Positions 52,688 through 61,940 of a DNA stretch of 64,000 nt are shown piece by piece. The first letter of the stretch is position 1. Every line of letters starts with the position of its first letter. The DNA lies in assembly GCA_963726085.1 (NCBI GenBank), contig CAVSAR010000006.1, forward strand, positions 1 to 64,000, written 5' to 3'. Below the pieces are notes generated by a model that was not told where the DNA came from, ran no database searches, and saw only the letters and a program-made list of their open reading frames with translations. Source of the DNA: ZC4RG30 sp963726085 (GTDB taxonomy: Bacteria > Pseudomonadota > Gammaproteobacteria > Steroidobacterales > Steroidobacteraceae). A program made the position numbers and the translations under genes.

Positions 52688-54040
52688 TTAGTGCGCAGCG
52701 AACGCGCCCGCGCGAGGCAGCCCCTGAAGTGCGCGCAGTGAGTGTTCGCTGATCTGGATGAAATCCTTGCTGATGCGCTCGTGTTTGCGCAGACGATCCC
52801 AATAGGACTCGGCCATCTGTCGTGCGCGGGGCCATACCGGCAATGTAGCTGCGCTGGGCGGCGCAGGCTGCAGCTGGCGCGCAATGATCTGATCGCTCTG
52901 CGGCGCAAACAGCATTGGCAGCATGTCGTAGACCGGGGCGAGGCTGAATGTGGCGTCGTAGCGATCGTAGAAACTTAAGTTTCCGAAGTGCCGATCGGTG
53001 TTGCCGATCAACTCCCCGTAGGCGCTGAGCAGCCGGATCCTCGCCACATCATCCTGTGAGATCAGCCGTAGCGCACCCAGGCGCTGGGCAGCAGCAATCC
53101 AGTTGTCCAGCTGGCCATCATGCGCAGTGCCCAGGGCTTGCAGCGACACCACCCCGCGTCGACCTTCGGAACCGACCCGGTCAAAGCGCCTTACTTCAAG
53201 GAAGGTGCGATCGGCAAATTCCAGCACGCGCGAATCGCAGGCATTGATGCCTTGCTCGCGCAGCTGTTCATGAGCCACGTGCTCGGCAACCAGCAGGTCA
53301 GACCAACGCTGACCCAACACCGTGCCCCGCGGCGGGGAGAACTTGACCAGCATGTGGACGACTCGGTCCCCATCCTGTAACGGCACCGTGAACTTCGGTT
53401 GCTCGCCGTGGGCTGAGGAGCCGGCGGGCGTACCGGCCATGGCGGCACTGGCCATGGCCGGATAGACGATGGGGCGATCGGAAAGCTGTGCGGATGGGCG
53501 CCCGGCAACGGACTGAAGATATCGATCCAGTGCCGCGCCACCGGTGATCAGGTCGCCGATCGTGTCGGTACCCCGTTGTGTCAGGAAGGAGATGACGTGG
53601 TCATCGGACCAATCCACTACCCGATCGGGCAGCTGCAGCTCGGGAAAGGCACGCGGGACGGCACCACCCAGGAACCCTGCAGGCCGGGCGTCCTGGAGGA
53701 AATACGGCAAGCCGTCGCTAAGTCCCTGAAGCGCGGGCAATGCGCTTTTGAAGAAATACTGCTCCCTGTGCAGGGCGTACAGCCTGCCAAGCTCCCGGAT
53801 CTTTCCCTGCCCATCGACCTGGTTAACGGGCCACTCTGAACCCACCGTGCCCACGGGCCGCCGCAGTCCATAACGCGCACCCCGGGTGGCCGATGTGCGC
53901 ACCACGTGGCCTGCGCGTTCCAGCGCGCGCAGGGCGCCTGATAACGTGGGCTGAGAAACACCCAGCGTCTGTCCCAGGGTAGCCGCGGAGGCGACCCCCT
54001 GCTTCAGGCTCTGAATCAGGGCGGACTCGAGGTTGGCCAT
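52688..54040 (-). CDS. yjjJ: YjjJ-type HipA-like serine kinase (toxin family) with N-terminal helix-turn-helix
   Basis: The 450-residue protein joins an N-terminal winged-helix (AATLGQTLGVSQPTLSGALRALERAGHVV) to a HipA-like kinase. Kinase landmarks are GEQPKFTVPL (P-loop-like), VVHMLVKFSPP, NTDRHFGNLSFY (catalytic) and APVYDMLP. YjjJ of E. coli is a HipA-like toxin that carries its own antitoxin-like DNA-binding domain; no separate hipB gene is next to it here. The 265 bp upstream (to glmS) are strikingly AT-rich and carry repeats, consistent with autoregulation. Confidence 0.88.
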   Translation of the reverse strand: MANLESALIQSLKQGVASAATLGQTLGVSQPTLSGALRALERAGHVVRTSATRGARYGLRRPVGTVGSEWPVNQVDGQGKIRELGRLYALHREQYFFKSALPALQGLSDGLPYFLQDARPAGFLGGAVPRAFPELQLPDRVVDWSDDHVISFLTQRGTDTIGDLITGGAALDRYLQSVAGRPSAQLSDRPIVYPAMASAAMAGTPAGSSAHGEQPKFTVPLQDGDRVVHMLVKFSPPRGTVLGQRWSDLLVAEHVAHEQLREQGINACDSRVLEFADRTFLEVRRFDRVGSEGRRGVVSLQALGTAHDGQLDNWIAAAQRLGALRLISQDDVARIRLLSAYGELIGNTDRHFGNLSFYDRYDATFSLAPVYDMLPMLFAPQSDQIIARQLQPAPPSAATLPVWPRARQMAESYWDRLRKHERISKDFIQISEHSLRALQGLPRAGAFAAH

Positions 54041-54305
54041 AAATAGATATTATTATAGATATAATCTAGAATCAAACCTTTACTATCAATGTATTAGATG
54101 CGAATCACAAATTTTAAAATGAAATTTATAATAGATGCTTTTCTAGATATCAGGACATTAAGTCCCTGCATCGACCCCAATTTTTCTTTCTGGCGACCCC
54201 GGTTCCAAGGACCAACCCCTGGTTGGGTCCTGTCCACTCCCGTGCAGGGGGCTCGCCTGGCACCTGTCCTGGACAGCGCAGCGGATCGGATCCGCTAGTT
54301 GCCGA
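54041..54305 (-). promoter_or_regulatory. AT-rich intergenic region with TAGAT repeats upstream of yjjJ
   Basis: This 265-base gap between the glmS stop and the yjjJ start is much more AT-rich over 54041-54190 than any other part of the window. TAGAT occurs at 54044, 54056, 54095, 54132 and 54144, with its complement ATCTA at 54064-54068, so TAGAT-ATA-ATCTA (54056-54068) is a perfect small inverted repeat. TATAAT-like -10 sequences are present on the minus strand. Near the glmS end are GGACCAACC/GGTTGGGTCC (about 54208-54229), which may be a weak hairpin, and AGCGGATC-G-GATCCGCT (54280-54296). Confidence 0.6.
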
Positions 54306-56141
54306 TCACTCGACGGTGACGCTTTTGGCCAGGTTGCGTGGCTGGTCCACATCCGTGCCGCGCAGGATGGCCACATGGTAGGCCAGCAGCTGCAGTGGCA
54401 CGGTGTAGATGACCGGGGCCTGGAAGTAGCTCACGTGCCGCGGCATCTGGATCACGTGCACCCCATCGCTGGGCTCGATGCCGGATTCCGGATCGGCGAA
54501 CACATACAGCTCCCCGCCCCGCGCGCGCACTTCCATCAGGTTGGACTTGAGCTTCTCGAGCAGGTCGTTGTTGGGCGCCACCGCAACCACGGGCATGTCC
54601 TGGTCCACCAGCGCCAGCGGCCCGTGCTTGAGCTCGCCGGCCGCGTAGCCCTCGGCATGGATGTAGGAGATTTCCTTGAGCTTCAGCGCCCCCTCCAGGG
54701 CAATCGGGTACAGCGCGCCGCGCCCGAGGAACAGCGCGTGGTTCTTGGCCACGAACCGTGCGGCCAGGGTGCGGATCTGGGAATCCAGCGTCAGGGTCTT
54801 CTCGATCATCCCCGGCAGCTCGATCAGCCGCGACACCAGCGTGCGCTCGTGCTCGGCATCCATGCCATGGGTCTTGCCCAGGGCGATGACCAGCAGTGAC
54901 AACGCGGCGATCTGGGTGGTGAACGCCTTGGTGGAGGCCACGCCGATTTCCGGTCCGGCTCGGGTCAGCAGCACCAGGTCCGATTCGCGCACCAGCGAGC
55001 TCTCCGGCACGTTGCACACGGCCAGTGTCGCCAGGTACCCGGTCTGGCGCGCCAGCCGCAGCGCCGCCAGCGTGTCGGCCGTCTCGCCGGACTGCGAGAT
55101 CGTCACGAACAGGGAATTCTCCGGCACCACGGCATTGCGGTAGCGGTATTCACTGGCGATCTCCACGCGACAGGGGATGCGGCAGATCTGCTCGATGAAG
55201 TACTGGGCCACCACCCCGGCGTGGTAGCTGGTGCCGCAGGCGACGATGCGCACGAACCCGACCCGCGGGAAGATCTCGGCGGCGCGGTGACCGAATACCG
55301 CCTCGAGCAGCCGGCCGTTGGCCACGCGCTCCTGCAGCGTGTTGGCCACGGCGCGTGGCTGCTCGTGGATTTCCTTGAGCATGAAGTGCTCGTACTCGCC
55401 CTTTTCCGCCGCCTCGGCCGTCAGCTCGCTGACCCGCACGGCGCGTTCCACGGAGTTGCCATCGGCGTCGAGGATGCGGATGGCCTCGCGGCGCACTTCC
55501 GCAATGTCGCCTTCCTCGAGGAACTGGAAGCGACGCGTTACCGGCAGCAGCGCCGACGCGTCCGACGCGACGAAGTTCTCGCCCTCGCCATGGCCGACCA
55601 CCACCGGGCAACCCATGCGCGCCAGGATCAGCCGGTCCGGCTCCGCTTCGCTCAGGACCACCAGCGCATACGCGCCTTCCAGTTCGGCCACCGTGGCGCG
55701 CACGGCCTTGAACAGGTCGCCGAGGGTTCCCATGTGGTAGTGAATCCGGTGCGCGATGACCTCGGTGTCGGTCTCGGAATCAAACTGGTAGCCCAGCGCC
55801 TTGAGCTCGGTGCGCAGCTCGGCGTAGTTCTCGATGATGCCGTTGTGCACCACCGCCAGGCCGTCGCGTGACACGTGCGGATGCGCGTTGCGCTGGCTGG
55901 GGGCCCCATGGGTGGCCCAGCGCGTGTGCGCGATGCCGGTGTTGCCCGCAGTCGGGGATTCGTTTAGCGCCTCCTGCAGCATGCGCACCTTGCCCACGGT
56001 GCGCAGGCGCGCGACGTGTCCGTCCCCGGTGACCACTGCAATCCCTGCCGAGTCATAACCGCGATACTCGAGGCGCCGCAGGCCTTCCATGAGTACCGGC
56101 ACGATGTCGCGTCCTGCGACTGCCCCTACGATTCCGCACAT
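54306..56141 (-). CDS. glmS: Glutamine-fructose-6-phosphate aminotransferase
   Basis: GlmS makes glucosamine 6-phosphate, the first step towards UDP-GlcNAc for peptidoglycan and LPS. The 611-residue protein starts MCGIVGAVAGRDIVPVLMEGL, with Cys2 as glutaminase nucleophile after Met removal, and has YDSAGIAV, HTRWATHG and HNGIIENY. The isomerase SIS domains follow (ACGTSYHAG, ISQSGETADT, ASTKAFTTQ), ending in KSVTVE. AGGAGCG lies ahead of the ATG at usable spacing. It is downstream of glmU on the same strand with a 76-base gap. Confidence 0.97.
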   Translation of the reverse strand: MCGIVGAVAGRDIVPVLMEGLRRLEYRGYDSAGIAVVTGDGHVARLRTVGKVRMLQEALNESPTAGNTGIAHTRWATHGAPSQRNAHPHVSRDGLAVVHNGIIENYAELRTELKALGYQFDSETDTEVIAHRIHYHMGTLGDLFKAVRATVAELEGAYALVVLSEAEPDRLILARMGCPVVVGHGEGENFVASDASALLPVTRRFQFLEEGDIAEVRREAIRILDADGNSVERAVRVSELTAEAAEKGEYEHFMLKEIHEQPRAVANTLQERVANGRLLEAVFGHRAAEIFPRVGFVRIVACGTSYHAGVVAQYFIEQICRIPCRVEIASEYRYRNAVVPENSLFVTISQSGETADTLAALRLARQTGYLATLAVCNVPESSLVRESDLVLLTRAGPEIGVASTKAFTTQIAALSLLVIALGKTHGMDAEHERTLVSRLIELPGMIEKTLTLDSQIRTLAARFVAKNHALFLGRGALYPIALEGALKLKEISYIHAEGYAAGELKHGPLALVDQDMPVVAVAPNNDLLEKLKSNLMEVRARGGELYVFADPESGIEPSDGVHVIQMPRHVSYFQAPVIYTVPLQLLAYHVAILRGTDVDQPRNLAKSVTVE

Positions 56142-56217
56142 GCTGTCGAACGCTCCTGTGGGCTACTGGCCCGGACCGGCATTGTACTGTGCCCGATGAT
56201 CCGGGGCGGCTGAACAA

Positions 56218-57597
56218 CTAGCCCTTGCGTTTGGGTCGCTGCCATCCGTCGATGACGACCTGGCGCGCGCGCGCCAGCGTCAGCTTGCCTGGCGGCGCGT
56301 CCTGGGTGATGGTCGACCCCGCAGCCGTGGTGGCATTGGCGCCAATGGTCACCGGGGCGACCAGCATGTTGCCGGAGCCGATGAACACGCCATCCTCGAT
56401 CAGCGTGCGCGCCTTGTTGACGCCGTCGTAATTGCAGGTGATCGAGCCGGCGCCCACATTGACGTTTGCGCCCACTGTCGCATCGCCCAGGTAGGTCAGG
56501 TGGTTGGCCTTGGAGTCGGGCCCGATGCTGCTGTTCTTTACTTCCACGAAATTGCCGATGTGTGCGCCGGCGGCCAGCGTCGTGCCCGGGCGCAACCGGG
56601 CGAATGGACCGATGACGCAGTCCGTCGCCGCGGTGGCACCATCCAGAATGCTGTTGGGATGCACCTGCGTGCCGGCACCAAGGCTCACGTTGCGCAGCAC
56701 GCAGTTGGCACCAATGCGCACGCGGTCGCCCAGCTGCACCTGCCCCTCGAACAGCACGTTGGCGTCTATGAACACGTCGCGCCCCACGTGCAGTTCGCCG
56801 CGCTGGTCAAAGCGCAACGGATCGGCCAGGGTCACACCCATGCGCAGCAGCGCCTCGGCCCGTTCCCTGCGCAACACCGCCTCCAGCTGCGCCAGTTGCA
56901 GCCGGTCGTTGACGCCCAGCACTTCGAATTCGTTGGCCGCCACCAGGGTGGCCACAGCGATGCGGCCCTTGACCGCCATGGCGATGATGTCGGTGAGGTA
57001 GTACTCGCCCTGCGTGTTGTCGGAGCGCAGTTTGCCCAGCCACGCGCGCAGCAGGCGCGCCGGCGCCACCAGCACGCCGGTATTGCCTTCGCGCAGCTTA
57101 AGCTGCGCGCGCGACGCGTCCTTGTGTTCGACGATGCGGCGCACGCGACCGCGCGCACGCACCACGCGGCCATAGCCAGTCGGGTCGGTCAGCTGCACCG
57201 TCAGCAGCGCCAGCTTCCTGTCGGACGCCAGCCCGACCAGCTCACGCACCGTGGCAGCGCGCAGCAACGGGACGTCCCCATACAGCACCAGGACCAGGTG
57301 ATTGTCCGGGATGTGCGGCATGGCCTGCTGCACGGCGTGGCCGGTGCCCTGCTGGCGCGCCTGCAGGGACCAGCTGATGGATTGATCGGCAAAGGCAGTG
57401 CGCACCTGTTCACCGCCATGCCCGTAGACCACATGCAGCGCCGCCGGCTGCAGGGTGCGCGCCATGTCGACCACGTGTTGCAGCAGCGGCTTGCCGGCCA
57501 GCGGCTGCAGGACCTTGGGCAGGTCCGAGTGCATGCGCTTGCCCTGTCCCGCCGCCAGGATGACTACCGACAGCGGGGGGTTACTGCTCTTGGCCAT
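56218..57597 (-). CDS. glmU: Bifunctional GlcN-1-P acetyltransferase / GlcNAc-1-P uridyltransferase
   Basis: GlmU makes UDP-GlcNAc. ATG 57597 gives a 459-residue protein. The N-terminal uridyltransferase has VVILAAGQGKRMHSDLPKVLQPL (nucleotide loop) and YGDVPLLRAATVREL; the C-terminal part is a left-handed beta-helix with hexapeptide repeats (e.g. VRIGANCVLRNVSLGAGTQV, VKNSSIGPDSKANHLTYLGDA). Length matches E. coli GlmU (456). Longer upstream reading in this frame lies inside the GNAT gene and is rejected. The first 17 bases overlap the end of that gene. Confidence 0.97.
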   Translation of the reverse strand: MAKSSNPPLSVVILAAGQGKRMHSDLPKVLQPLAGKPLLQHVVDMARTLQPAALHVVYGHGGEQVRTAFADQSISWSLQARQQGTGHAVQQAMPHIPDNHLVLVLYGDVPLLRAATVRELVGLASDRKLALLTVQLTDPTGYGRVVRARGRVRRIVEHKDASRAQLKLREGNTGVLVAPARLLRAWLGKLRSDNTQGEYYLTDIIAMAVKGRIAVATLVAANEFEVLGVNDRLQLAQLEAVLRRERAEALLRMGVTLADPLRFDQRGELHVGRDVFIDANVLFEGQVQLGDRVRIGANCVLRNVSLGAGTQVHPNSILDGATAATDCVIGPFARLRPGTTLAAGAHIGNFVEVKNSSIGPDSKANHLTYLGDATVGANVNVGAGSITCNYDGVNKARTLIEDGVFIGSGNMLVAPVTIGANATTAAGSTITQDAPPGKLTLARARQVVIDGWQRPKRKG

Positions 57598-58135
57598 GGT
57601 TGAGGTTTGTTCCCAGGATGTGGTCGAAGTATTGGCTGGCGCCGACCTGAAACTGCCGCTCACCCACCCGATGAAACCCGATCCTGCCGTAGAAGGCCAG
57701 AGCCGCGGCGTTGCGCGAGTACACGCCCAGCAGCAAGCGCGCGCCGCCGGCATCGCGTGCGTACGTCGTGGCCTGTTGCATCAGCGCGCGACCCAGGCCC
57801 AGGCGCTGGAACGGATGCAGCAGGTAGATGCGCTTGATTTCCAGGTCATTGGTCGCCAGATCCGCCAGCGGCAGGTCCGGTGGACTGAGCACCAGGTAGC
57901 CCACCGGGGCCCGGCCCGCGCCGGCTTCCACCAGCCAGCAGCGATAACGAGGATCCGCCAGCCACGCAGCGTAGACGCCGGGCGCATGGTGCTGCTCGGT
58001 GTGCGCGAGAATGTCTTCGGCTGGCAGCAGCTGCGCGTAGCTTTCCAGGAACGTGGCCCGGCCCACCAGTGCCAGGCGCGTTTCATCCCCGCTGTGTGCC
58101 ATGCGGATCGTCACGTTCGCCGGATCCGTGGTCAC
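57581..58135 (-). CDS. GNAT-family N-acetyltransferase
   Basis: The chosen GTG 58135 overlaps the VIT gene's TGA (GTGA), giving a 184-residue protein. It has the GNAT acetyl-CoA site IKRIYLLHPFQRLGLGRALMQQA and the terminal GFHRVGERQFQVG. Substrate not evident. It lies between the VIT gene and glmU and overlaps both, so the set is probably translated together; a link to cell-wall precursors is only positional. Confidence 0.85.
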   Translation of the reverse strand: MTTDPANVTIRMAHSGDETRLALVGRATFLESYAQLLPAEDILAHTEQHHAPGVYAAWLADPRYRCWLVEAGAGRAPVGYLVLSPPDLPLADLATNDLEIKRIYLLHPFQRLGLGRALMQQATTYARDAGGARLLLGVYSRNAAALAFYGRIGFHRVGERQFQVGASQYFDHILGTNLNHGQEQ

Positions 58136-58833
58136 GGCGAAGCACTTACCCCGAAGGCGCGGCCAATCAGCGTGGTGGCGCCCATGGCGATGACGCCCCA
58201 GAAGGCCACGCGCATCGCCGCACGCCACTGCGGTGCACCGCCAAGGCGTGCGCCGAGGGCCCCCAGTATCATCAGCAGCGCCAGTGCGCCGCCAAACACG
58301 ATCCCGGCCAGTCGTCCCCCGGGCACCAGCATGGCCAGCGCCAGCGGCACGGCCGCTCCGGAGGCAAACGACACCGTGGAGGCAACGGCGGCCAGCAGTG
58401 GCTGCGCGCGGTTGTGCTCCGTGATGCCCAGTTCGTCGCGTGCATGCGCCGCCAGCGCATCGTGATCGGCCAGCTGCGTTGCCACCTGGTCGGCCAGCTG
58501 CGGTGACAGGCCGCGCTGCACGTAGATGCCCGCCAGCTCGCGGTGCTCGGCCTCGGGCGTGGTCGCCAGTTCGTGCTTTTCGCGCGCCAGGTCCGCGTGC
58601 TCGCTGTCGGCCTGCGAACTGACCGACACGAATTCGCCGGCGCCCATCGACAGCGCGCCGCCGACCAATCCGGCCAGCGCGGCCATGATCGTCGCCGACG
58701 TGCCGATATTGGCCGAGGCTACGCCCACCACGAGACTGGAGGTGGAGATCAGGCCGTCGTTAGCCCCCAGCACGGCCGCGCGCAGCCAGCCGACCCGGTC
58801 AATCCTGTGGAATTCGCGATGATGCAATCTCAT
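58132..58833 (-). CDS. VIT1/CCC1-family Fe2+/Mn2+ transporter
   Basis: The 233-residue membrane protein shows the VIT hallmarks: GWLRAAVLGANDGLISTSSLVVGVASA (first helix), ALSMGAGEFVSVSSQADSEHADLAREKHEL (second helix followed by the cytosolic metal-binding helix), and a C-terminal helix pair with GGALALLMILGALGA. Such proteins move Fe2+ or Mn2+ out of the cytoplasm. The start overlaps the DUF3465 stop by four bases, and its stop overlaps the GNAT start. Confidence 0.92.
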   Translation of the reverse strand: MRLHHREFHRIDRVGWLRAAVLGANDGLISTSSLVVGVASANIGTSATIMAALAGLVGGALSMGAGEFVSVSSQADSEHADLAREKHELATTPEAEHRELAGIYVQRGLSPQLADQVATQLADHDALAAHARDELGITEHNRAQPLLAAVASTVSFASGAAVPLALAMLVPGGRLAGIVFGGALALLMILGALGARLGGAPQWRAAMRVAFWGVIAMGATTLIGRAFGVSASP

Positions 58834-59321
58834 TGGTAGCGTCGCCCCTGCCAGTCAATAAAGCCCGCAGCGTGCTGGCCGCCCGGGTCCCGGTGGGTCC
58901 AGTGCAACAGACCCCCCTGTATATTCCAGATGTACTCGCCAAAGATGCTGACCGTGTCCCCGGGGCGCAATCCGTCCAGCCGCGGCGCCAGTTCGATGTT
59001 GTGGGCCACCAGCAGCGTCTGCCCGCTGGCGGTACGCACCACAAAGCGCTGGTGCGGTGATCCTTGCCTGTCATCTGCCAGGAGCCTGTCCACCGTGGCC
59101 TGCACGGCAATCATTCGTCCGTTGGCCTTGTCGGCGAACGCCCTTGCCGCCTCATCCCCGAAAGTCGCATGCTGCGCCGCAGAATCCGGGCCCTGGGGCA
59201 AACCGGATCCGGGCGCTGGGGCCTGCGCGATGGGGGATCTGCGGTCGGCAGGCTGGTGGTAGTACCAGATGGCCGCGACAATCGAGAAGACTGCTACGGC
59301 AATAATTTTATTCAAAGGCAT
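58830..59321 (-). CDS. DUF3465 exported protein
   Basis: From ATG 59321 the 163-residue product has an N-terminal membrane helix (IIAVAVFSIVAAIWYY) and a DUF3465 domain (VQATVDRLLADDRQGSPHQRFVV, LLVAHNIELAPRLDGLRPGD, GEYIWNIQGGLLHWTHRDP). DUF3465 has an OB-fold-like small beta domain and no fixed function. A start at GTG 59348 adds nine residues and is less likely. It is the first gene of the VIT/GNAT/glmU/glmS series and divergent from the DUF1592 gene. Confidence 0.82.
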   Translation of the reverse strand: MPLNKIIAVAVFSIVAAIWYYHQPADRRSPIAQAPAPGSGLPQGPDSAAQHATFGDEAARAFADKANGRMIAVQATVDRLLADDRQGSPHQRFVVRTASGQTLLVAHNIELAPRLDGLRPGDTVSIFGEYIWNIQGGLLHWTHRDPGGQHAAGFIDWQGRRYQ

Positions 59322-59354
59322 GCTCGAGGCACCAGGAGTGCGAATCACTTTGAT

Positions 59355-59370
59355 CTGAAAAGGTTTTCAG
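59355..59370. repeat. Inverted repeat between DUF3465 and DUF1592 genes
   Basis: CTGAAAA (59355-59361) and TTTTCAG (59364-59370) are perfect arms around GG, in the 157-base divergent intergenic region. It may be an operator for either gene; no promoter consensus fits clearly nearby. Confidence 0.4.
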
Positions 59371-59478
59371 CGCCTGCCAACATCCATTACAGGAACCAAG
59401 GCGGCAGCAGCGCGGTCTATTCAAGTGCAGGGGCAGTCCATGGTCACGGTTGCCTCGATCGCATAATCTGCAACGCAA

Positions 59479-61935
59479 ATGGGGTCAGGCTCGGTGAAAG
59501 ATTCTCGCATCAAACAGCTTCTGGTTGCCCTGACGTTATCAGGGTGTGGCGCCGTGCTGGCAGCCCAGCCGGCGCCGGCCGTTGCCGACCACACCGAAGG
59601 CAAGGCCGGCTGGCAGCTGTTCGGCACCTATTGCACCGAGTGCCACAACGCGGATGACTGGGCCGGTGGCATCGCCTTTGACACCATGACCGAGGACGAC
59701 ATCCCCAAGAACATTGAAGTATTCGAGAAAGTGGTGCGCAAGCTGCGCAGCCAGCAGATGCCGCCCGGCGGACACAAGGTTCCCGACCAGGCCACGCGCA
59801 AGGCGCTGGTCTCCTGGATGGAAGGCAACCTGGATGAGGCCGGCAAGGAGCATGAGGACCCGGGCCATGTGGGCCTGCATCGGCTCAACCGCAAGGAATA
59901 CGGCAATGCAGTGCATGACCTGCTGGGCATAGATGTCGACGTGACCAACCTGCTGCCGCGCGATGAACCGCGCAACGGCTTCGACAACATTGCCGCGGCG
60001 CTGCAGATCACCCCGTCGTTCCTTGACCAGTACATTTCCGCCGCGCGCACCGTGGTCGTGCAGGCCATGGGCAACAAGGACACGCTGCCCGCCGGCACCA
60101 CCTACCGCGCAACCAAACCCAGCACGCAGCTGTTTCACCAGGATGGCCTGCCGCTGGGTACCCGCGGCGGCATCGCGGTGGACCACAACTTCCCGGCCGA
60201 CGGCCAGTACGTGCTCAACATCGCCAACATGGCGCAGGCCCTGTGGGTCTACAACATGGAGTTTGAGAACCCGCTGGTGGTAACGCTGGACGGCAAGCTG
60301 ATCTACGAGACCAGCATCGGCGGCGAAGACGACATGAAGGCCATCGACCAGAAGCAGGATCCTGCGGTCGAGGCCATCAACCAGCGCCTCAAGAACATCA
60401 AGTTCACGTCCACCGCGGGCGTGCATCACTTCGTGGTGGCGTTCAAGCATCGCACCTTTGCCGAATCCGAGGATCGGCTGCAGATGTACGCTCCCGGCGG
60501 CGGCCAGGACCGTGTGCTGCGCGTGACTTCCTTCGAGATCCGCGGCCCCTACGACGCCACCGGCGTCAGCATGACCGCCAGCCGCAGCCAGATCTTCGCG
60601 CCCTGCTATCCCAAGAACGCCGCGCAAGAGCAGCCCTGCGCACAGAAGGTCATCGGCACCATCGCGCGCCGCGCCTTCCGGCGCCCGGTGACCGACCATG
60701 ACATGCAGGGACTGATGGCCTTCTACACCGAGGGTCGCAAGAGCGGCGACTTCGACGCCGGCGTGCGCCGCGCGCTGACCGCAGTGCTGGCGCACCCGGA
60801 TTTCCTGTTCCGGGCCGATGACGAGACCACGGCCAACCTCGCCCCCGGCACCATCTATCGCATCGACGACCTGAGCCTGGCCTCGCGCCTGTCGTTCTTC
60901 CTGTGGAGCAGCCTGCCGGATGACCAGCTGCTGGAGGTGGCCGGCGCCGGCAAGCTGCACGACCCGCAGGAGCTGCAGCGACAGGTCAAGCGCATGCTGG
61001 CGGACCCGCGCTCCATGACCCTGGCCACCAACTTCGGCGCGCAGTGGCTCAACCTGGGCAAGCTGGCCGAGATCAACCCGGACCCGGCGATCTTCCCCTA
61101 CGCCAGTGGCGCGGCGGACCTGCGCGAGGACTTCCAGTCCGAGATTGCGCTGTTCATCGACGACATCTTCCGCAATGACCAGAGCGTGCTGGAGTTGCTG
61201 CGCTCCAAGACCACGTTCGTCAACGAGCGCCTGGCCCTGCACTACGACATCAACAGCGTGCGCGGCGACCAGTTCCGCAAGATCGAGCTCAAGGACTCCT
61301 ATCGCTGGGGCCTGCTGGGCAAGGGCGGCGTGCTGATGGCCAGCTCCTACCCCAACCGCACCTCCCCTACAGTGCGCGGTGCCTATGTGCTGGAACGCAT
61401 CATGGGCACGCCCCCGCCGCCGCCGCCGCCGGTGGTGCCGGCGCTGACCGAGAACCAGGTGGGCGTCAAGGCCACCACCGTGCGCGAGCGGCTGGTGGCC
61501 CACCGGCAGAAGCCGCAGTGTTTCTCCTGCCACGCCGCCATCGATCCGATCGGCTTCGTGCTCGAGGGCTTCGATGCCACGGGCAAGGAACGCACCATGG
61601 ACCGCTTCGCGCGCACCGACATCGACATGCTGGGCACCATGCCCGACGGCACGACGGTGCGTAACCCGGACGAACTGCGCACGGCGCTGCTGGCCGATCC
61701 CAGGCCGTTCGTCCAGAACCTGACCGAGCGGCTGATCACCTATGCGCTGGGTCGCGTCATCGAGGCCCATGACATGCCATTCGTGCGCGATATCGTGCGC
61801 AAGTCGGCCGCCGACGATTACCGTTTCTCGAACCTGGTGATGGGCATCGTCACCAGCGATGAATTCACCAAGGCCCGGATACCGGAGCCCAAAGTGGACG
61901 CTCCGGTGATCAAGCAGGCCGCAGTACTCAGGTAG
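59479..61935 (+). CDS. DUF1592/DUF1587-type exported cytochrome-like protein (Planctomycete-type)
   Basis: The 818-residue protein has a signal peptide (LLVALTLSGCGAVLAAQPA) and an N-terminal heme site CTECH (52-56). The chain of domains known from planctomycetes follows: DUF1587 (VGLHRLNRKEYGNAVHDLLGI), DUF1595 (IARRAFRRPVTDHD), DUF1592 (YRIDDLSLASRLSFFLWSSLPDDQLL), DUF1588 with a second heme motif CFSCH (681-685), and DUF1585 (ERLITYALGRVIEAHDMP). The function of this domain set is unknown; an oxidoreductase acting on extracellular substrate is often guessed. The DUF1552 gene follows five bases later. A GTG at 59494 is an alternative start. Confidence 0.93.
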   Translation: MGSGSVKDSRIKQLLVALTLSGCGAVLAAQPAPAVADHTEGKAGWQLFGTYCTECHNADDWAGGIAFDTMTEDDIPKNIEVFEKVVRKLRSQQMPPGGHKVPDQATRKALVSWMEGNLDEAGKEHEDPGHVGLHRLNRKEYGNAVHDLLGIDVDVTNLLPRDEPRNGFDNIAAALQITPSFLDQYISAARTVVVQAMGNKDTLPAGTTYRATKPSTQLFHQDGLPLGTRGGIAVDHNFPADGQYVLNIANMAQALWVYNMEFENPLVVTLDGKLIYETSIGGEDDMKAIDQKQDPAVEAINQRLKNIKFTSTAGVHHFVVAFKHRTFAESEDRLQMYAPGGGQDRVLRVTSFEIRGPYDATGVSMTASRSQIFAPCYPKNAAQEQPCAQKVIGTIARRAFRRPVTDHDMQGLMAFYTEGRKSGDFDAGVRRALTAVLAHPDFLFRADDETTANLAPGTIYRIDDLSLASRLSFFLWSSLPDDQLLEVAGAGKLHDPQELQRQVKRMLADPRSMTLATNFGAQWLNLGKLAEINPDPAIFPYASGAADLREDFQSEIALFIDDIFRNDQSVLELLRSKTTFVNERLALHYDINSVRGDQFRKIELKDSYRWGLLGKGGVLMASSYPNRTSPTVRGAYVLERIMGTPPPPPPPVVPALTENQVGVKATTVRERLVAHRQKPQCFSCHAAIDPIGFVLEGFDATGKERTMDRFARTDIDMLGTMPDGTTVRNPDELRTALLADPRPFVQNLTERLITYALGRVIEAHDMPFVRDIVRKSAADDYRFSNLVMGIVTSDEFTKARIPEPKVDAPVIKQAAVLR

Positions 61936-61940
61936 GACAC

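Noticed and set aside
54280..54296. AGCGGATC-G-GATCCGCT as a glmS terminator
   Set aside because: The symmetric arms leave a one-base loop and no T run follows on the minus strand, so it is not a credible intrinsic terminator.
56142..56217. glmS riboswitch/ribozyme in the glmS leader
   Set aside because: The gap is only 76 bases, has an ordinary ribosome site, and the glmS ribozyme is characteristic of Gram-positive bacteria.
56500..57603. Plus-strand frame antisense to glmU
   Set aside because: glmU is full length on the minus strand; the opposite frame is His/Gln/Arg-rich.
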